Assembly (NCBI GenBank): GCA_017441925.1
Contig: JAFRUE010000003.1
Location: 62,001-126,000, forward strand
Length of the DNA: 64,000 nucleotides
Direction of reading: 5' to 3'
Source of the DNA: Bacillota bacterium
GTDB taxonomy: Bacteria > Bacillota > Clostridia > Lachnospirales > Bianqueaceae
Shown here: positions 61,287 through 64,000 of the stretch, one piece after another
Layout: the number at the start of each line of letters is the position of its first letter
Numbering within the stretch: the first letter of the stretch is position 1
The notes under the pieces: model-generated
What the model saw: only the letters and a program-made list of their open reading frames with translations
Databases searched by the model: none
Told to the model about the DNA's origin: nothing
Program-made: the position numbers and the translations under genes

Positions 61287-61315
61287 CTAGGGCAGAGGAA
61301 GATCCTCTGCCCTAG
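61287..61315 (-). other. Intercistronic hairpin between binding-protein and ARH genes
   Basis: CTAGGGCAGAGG and CCTCTGCCCTAG pair perfectly (12 base pairs, 5-base loop). No T run follows on the minus strand; such hairpins often protect the upstream binding-protein mRNA so that it is made in excess. Confidence 0.7.
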
Positions 61316-61328
61316 ATTGAAATACGAA

Positions 61329-62861
61329 TTAGGAATTACGGGATTTATAAATCGTGGTAACTTCATCAGCCCATTCCTGGCCGCCATTGTTTAAATACTC
61401 CTGGCAGAATGACTCAAAATTATCAACAGGAATCTCTCCAGTTACCATTTTACAAAATGTCTGCAGTACCATACTGTTCAAATCAGCAGAGTATTTAACT
61501 TCGCTTTCCGTTACATAGCCATCCGCTGCATTGGTAATAATATCCCACTTCTGAGAATCCAAACGGCCTTCCAGCAAGTATGTCTGAACCTGCAACAACG
61601 GCCATTCATTCTGATACAGAGCATGGAACTGTATCCAGTTGGAACAGTTGTCAAACTCAGGCAGAGTATGATAGGTTCCATCAGACCTTTTCTCCCAGTG
61701 TACTCCTTCGATTCCAGAGTAAGTTGTCATCATTCCGATCTCGGTATGACAATACTCAGTAACTTTGGCAAAAGCTTCCGGATGTTCGCAATTATAAAGG
61801 ACACATACCGGGTAATCAACTTCATTTACACCACGAAGTGCTGAAGTCCCATCGGGGCCTTTGGGCCCGCCCATATCTGCCCAGTCGACTGTAGGATCCA
61901 GTTTAATCATGTTGTTTTCATAACTCTGCGCTCCGGTCCACCATGTCAGAGCAACACCGAACGCATTAGCATAAGCACGCTGCTGCATTTCAGAACCTGA
62001 CATAACGATGAATTCAGGATCGATGATTCCTTCCTGATACCACTGGTTCAATACTTCAAGGGCATCTTTTACAGACGGATTTGTTGCCTGAGGATGCAGA
62101 TTGCCATCATCGCCAACATAAAAATATCCATTACATGCACCTACTACACCGTATGCACCGGTAACCATTTCAAAAGGCCAGCTGGTACTACCAACACTAC
62201 TGCCACCTGCTGCACCAGAGATACCATAGGTATTCTGCTCTCCATCACCATCCGGATCGTTATAAGTGAAGGCATAAAGCATGTCATGGAAATCATCCAG
62301 TGTTTCCGGCACTTTAAGTCCGAGTTTGTCCAGCCAATCTTTTCTGTAGGCGACATTCAAACGATGAGAACTGGTGATACACGGAACAGCATAGATGCTG
62401 CCGTTAAAGGAACAAGTGGTAAATGCTTTTTCCGAAACAGATGCGACTACGGATGGCATCTGATCCATCAGATCGTCCAAAGGTCTCAATGCACCTTGCT
62501 CCGCATAATCAACCATGGAAGAAATGGTATTCAGTTTGATGACGTCAGGAAGATCTGTAGACGCCATCAGAACTGCAATCTGTTCACCATAAGAAGCCAT
62601 CGGAGGAGAGATCTGATTCAAACGCACACCCGTTGCTTCCTCAATCGCCTGTAGAATAACATGCGGTTCGGGCGAAGCATCAAAACCGGCTTTAGTAAAC
62701 ACCCAATCCAAAACAACAGGGTCTCCCGTTGGAGCTGTCTGCTCGGACGAGTTAGCAGGTGCTTTAGAAGAGCTGCTCCCACTATTACTGCCTCCTGAAG
62801 ATTGGCAGCCAGCTGTAACCAGCAGAAGCGCTGCCAACAGAATTGCAGCAAGTTTCTTCAT
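61329..62861 (-). CDS. ABC sugar transporter substrate-binding lipoprotein
   Basis: A 510-residue lipoprotein with signal MKKLAAILLAALLLV and lipobox TAGC (C19), then a Ser/Gly linker. It is of the same family as the binding protein at 28.6-30.3 kb. Internal blocks such as YRKDWLDKLGLKVPETLDDF and DPDGDGEQNTYGISG are typical of binding proteins for oligosaccharides or sugar-containing compounds. The ATG at 62861 has GGGAGG; the longer frame is unsupported. It follows the permeases. Confidence 0.93.
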   Translation of the reverse strand: MKKLAAILLAALLLVTAGCQSSGGSNSGSSSSKAPANSSEQTAPTGDPVVLDWVFTKAGFDASPEPHVILQAIEEATGVRLNQISPPMASYGEQIAVLMASTDLPDVIKLNTISSMVDYAEQGALRPLDDLMDQMPSVVASVSEKAFTTCSFNGSIYAVPCITSSHRLNVAYRKDWLDKLGLKVPETLDDFHDMLYAFTYNDPDGDGEQNTYGISGAAGGSSVGSTSWPFEMVTGAYGVVGACNGYFYVGDDGNLHPQATNPSVKDALEVLNQWYQEGIIDPEFIVMSGSEMQQRAYANAFGVALTWWTGAQSYENNMIKLDPTVDWADMGGPKGPDGTSALRGVNEVDYPVCVLYNCEHPEAFAKVTEYCHTEIGMMTTYSGIEGVHWEKRSDGTYHTLPEFDNCSNWIQFHALYQNEWPLLQVQTYLLEGRLDSQKWDIITNAADGYVTESEVKYSADLNSMVLQTFCKMVTGEIPVDNFESFCQEYLNNGGQEWADEVTTIYKSRNS

Positions 62862-62930
62862 CTTTAAAACCTCCCATATTTTATTTTTTATTTCGAAGAG
62901 TTTGCGACTCAACGAGTACAGTTTTGAACA

Positions 62931-63833
62931 TCAGCCTTTAACCGCGCCGATCATAATGCCCTTAACAAAGTACTTTTGTACAAACGGGTAAACAATAATG
63001 ATCGGCATCGCTGTAAAAACAATCATTGCACAAGTAAGTGCATTGGCTGTAGGCTTTACAAGACTTGCATCGCTATCAAGACCAATATCTGCAACAGAAG
63101 CAGTGTTGATAATCTCTCTCAAGTAAAGCTGTAAAGGCCATAAGGATCTGCTTCGGATATAGAGGATGCTGTCAAACCAGGAATTCCAGTACTGAACAGC
63201 ATAGAACAATCCAACCGATGCAAACACTGGTGTCGAAAGAGGTATGATGATCCGTATCATGACTCCAATATCGCTGCATCCATCAATTGTTGCCGCCTCT
63301 TCCAGTTCGTGCGGAAGAGAATGGAAATAGGTTCGAATGATGATCATATTGTAGGTGCTCATAGCCATTGGAAGAAGAAAGGCCCAGAAAGTATCAATCA
63401 GCCCATAGTTTCTGACAGCTAAGTATGTTGGAATCGTCCCTGCGGAGAATACCATAGTGAAAAAGAATACAAACATTATCAGATTCTTCCCGGGAAGTTC
63501 AAGTCGAGATAAGGGATAAGCTGTTAGTGTGGACAGAATCAACGCAAGAACCGTTCCCAGAATCGTTCTTGTAATACTGATCAACATTGCCCGCCAAAGC
63601 TGTGATCCGCCTAACAGGTAACGATAATTATCTATGACCCAAACTCTTGGAAAATGAAGAAACGAATCAGCAAATTGAACCTGTTCCGATGTTGACGTAA
63701 AAGAAACAAAGATAACGTTGATGACAGGAAGAAGTGTTATCACGGTACAAAACAGCAATACTATGAAAATGATTGCCTTAAATATACTGTCTCCGGCACT
63801 TTGATGAATTCTCAATCTTGTCTGTGTAGCCAT
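62931..63833 (-). CDS. ABC sugar transporter permease, LplC/YtcP type
   Basis: A 300-residue permease with six helices, EAA loop LEEAATIDGCSDIGVMIRII and the family C-terminus KYFVKGIMIGAVKG. The ATG at 63833 is chosen because GAGGAGGGG is eight bases before it; a GTG three codons earlier is too close to that site. It follows the LplB-type permease gene by 15 bases. Confidence 0.93.
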   Translation of the reverse strand: MATQTRLRIHQSAGDSIFKAIIFIVLLFCTVITLLPVINVIFVSFTSTSEQVQFADSFLHFPRVWVIDNYRYLLGGSQLWRAMLISITRTILGTVLALILSTLTAYPLSRLELPGKNLIMFVFFFTMVFSAGTIPTYLAVRNYGLIDTFWAFLLPMAMSTYNMIIIRTYFHSLPHELEEAATIDGCSDIGVMIRIIIPLSTPVFASVGLFYAVQYWNSWFDSILYIRSRSLWPLQLYLREIINTASVADIGLDSDASLVKPTANALTCAMIVFTAMPIIIVYPFVQKYFVKGIMIGAVKG

Positions 63834-63848
63834 CTTATGCACCCCTCC

Positions 63849-64000
63849 TCAGAACAATGATTCCTGTCCCAAAGCACGAGCCAGTCGATTACTCCCCAGG
63901 ACAAGGATAAAGGAAACAACGGATTTGAATAACCCGACTGCTGTTGAGAAGCTGTAGTTCTGTTCTACAAGACCAACCCTATATACATAAGTATCCAAAA
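63849..64000 (-). CDS. ABC sugar transporter permease, LplB type, 5' part outside the window
   Basis: Only the last 49 or so codons are visible: DTYVYRVGLVEQNYSFSTAV then GLFKSVVSFILVLGSNRLAR. They match the C-terminal family signature of LplB-type permeases and align with the end of the permease at 31.3-32.2 kb. The gene heads the AT-rich operon within this window; its start and promoter lie beyond position 64000. Confidence 0.9.
   Translation of the reverse strand, partial: LDTYVYRVGLVEQNYSFSTAVGLFKSVVSFILVLGSNRLARALGQESLF

Overview
The window looks like a chromosomal stretch from a saccharolytic anaerobic member of the Clostridia (Bacillota), probably Lachnospiraceae-like. The grounds are strong GGAGG ribosome binding sites, lipobox lipoproteins, LplB/LplC-type sugar transporters without a local ATPase, a BlaI/M56 pair, heterodimeric multidrug ABC exporters, glycoside hydrolases of families 2, 3, 13 and 95, and a Firmicutes-style tmRNA. 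The exact taxon cannot be fixed from the sequence alone. Most of the window is visibly GC-rich; from about 56.8 kb to the end it is clearly more AT-rich, which suggests a different origin for that part.

Layout. 0-3 kb: a truncated sugar-isomerase-like TIM barrel and a GH2 enzyme. 3-10 kb: birA with a divergent ribbon-helix-helix regulator, a YdcF/DUF218 protein, a GNAT-GrpB fusion, a D-Ala-D-Ala carboxypeptidase lipoprotein, a PIG-L deacetylase and a hydrolase-like protein. 9.8-10.2 kb: ssrA (tmRNA) on the minus strand with a consensus promoter and terminator. 10-19 kb: a zinc-ribbon repeat protein, flavodoxin, M18 aminopeptidase, DJ-1 protein, a GH3 enzyme with reversed domain order, and a membrane-anchored Ala/Glu/Lys-rich repeat protein. 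19-26 kb: MATE transporter-truA, then a marR-ABC-ABC operon. 26-32 kb: a sugar-import operon (two permeases, binding protein, two Gfo/Idh/MocA oxidoreductases). 32-37 kb: a NUDIX enzyme, a nuclease-fold-like protein and a GH95 fucosidase. 37-42 kb: a three-gene operon with two CobW-like GTPases, one carrying a very large His/Asp tract, divergent from pcp. 42-51.6 kb: an ABC exporter divergent from blaI-blaR1-like genes, a second reversed-order GH3, a PHP-domain protein and glgB. 51.8-56.7 kb: a 1391-residue P-loop protein and a small lipoprotein. 57-64 kb: an AT-rich locus with a truncated XRE regulator, a 3-hydroxyacyl-CoA-dehydrogenase-like enzyme, a PPC-domain protein, two tandem ADP-ribosylglycohydrolase-family proteins and a second sugar-type ABC importer that runs off the window.

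The genes mainly serve import and breakdown of glycans (GH2, GH3 x2, GH95, two importers, oxidoreductases), glycogen synthesis (glgB), envelope maintenance and drug export. The most unusual items are two gene-free arrays of alternating inverted short motifs (21.56-21.77 kb and 33.1-33.46 kb), the AT-rich locus pairing two ADP-ribosylglycohydrolase-like enzymes with an importer, the His-tract GTPase operon, and the large unassigned P-loop protein. No transposase, integrase, CRISPR array, tRNA or rRNA was recognised.
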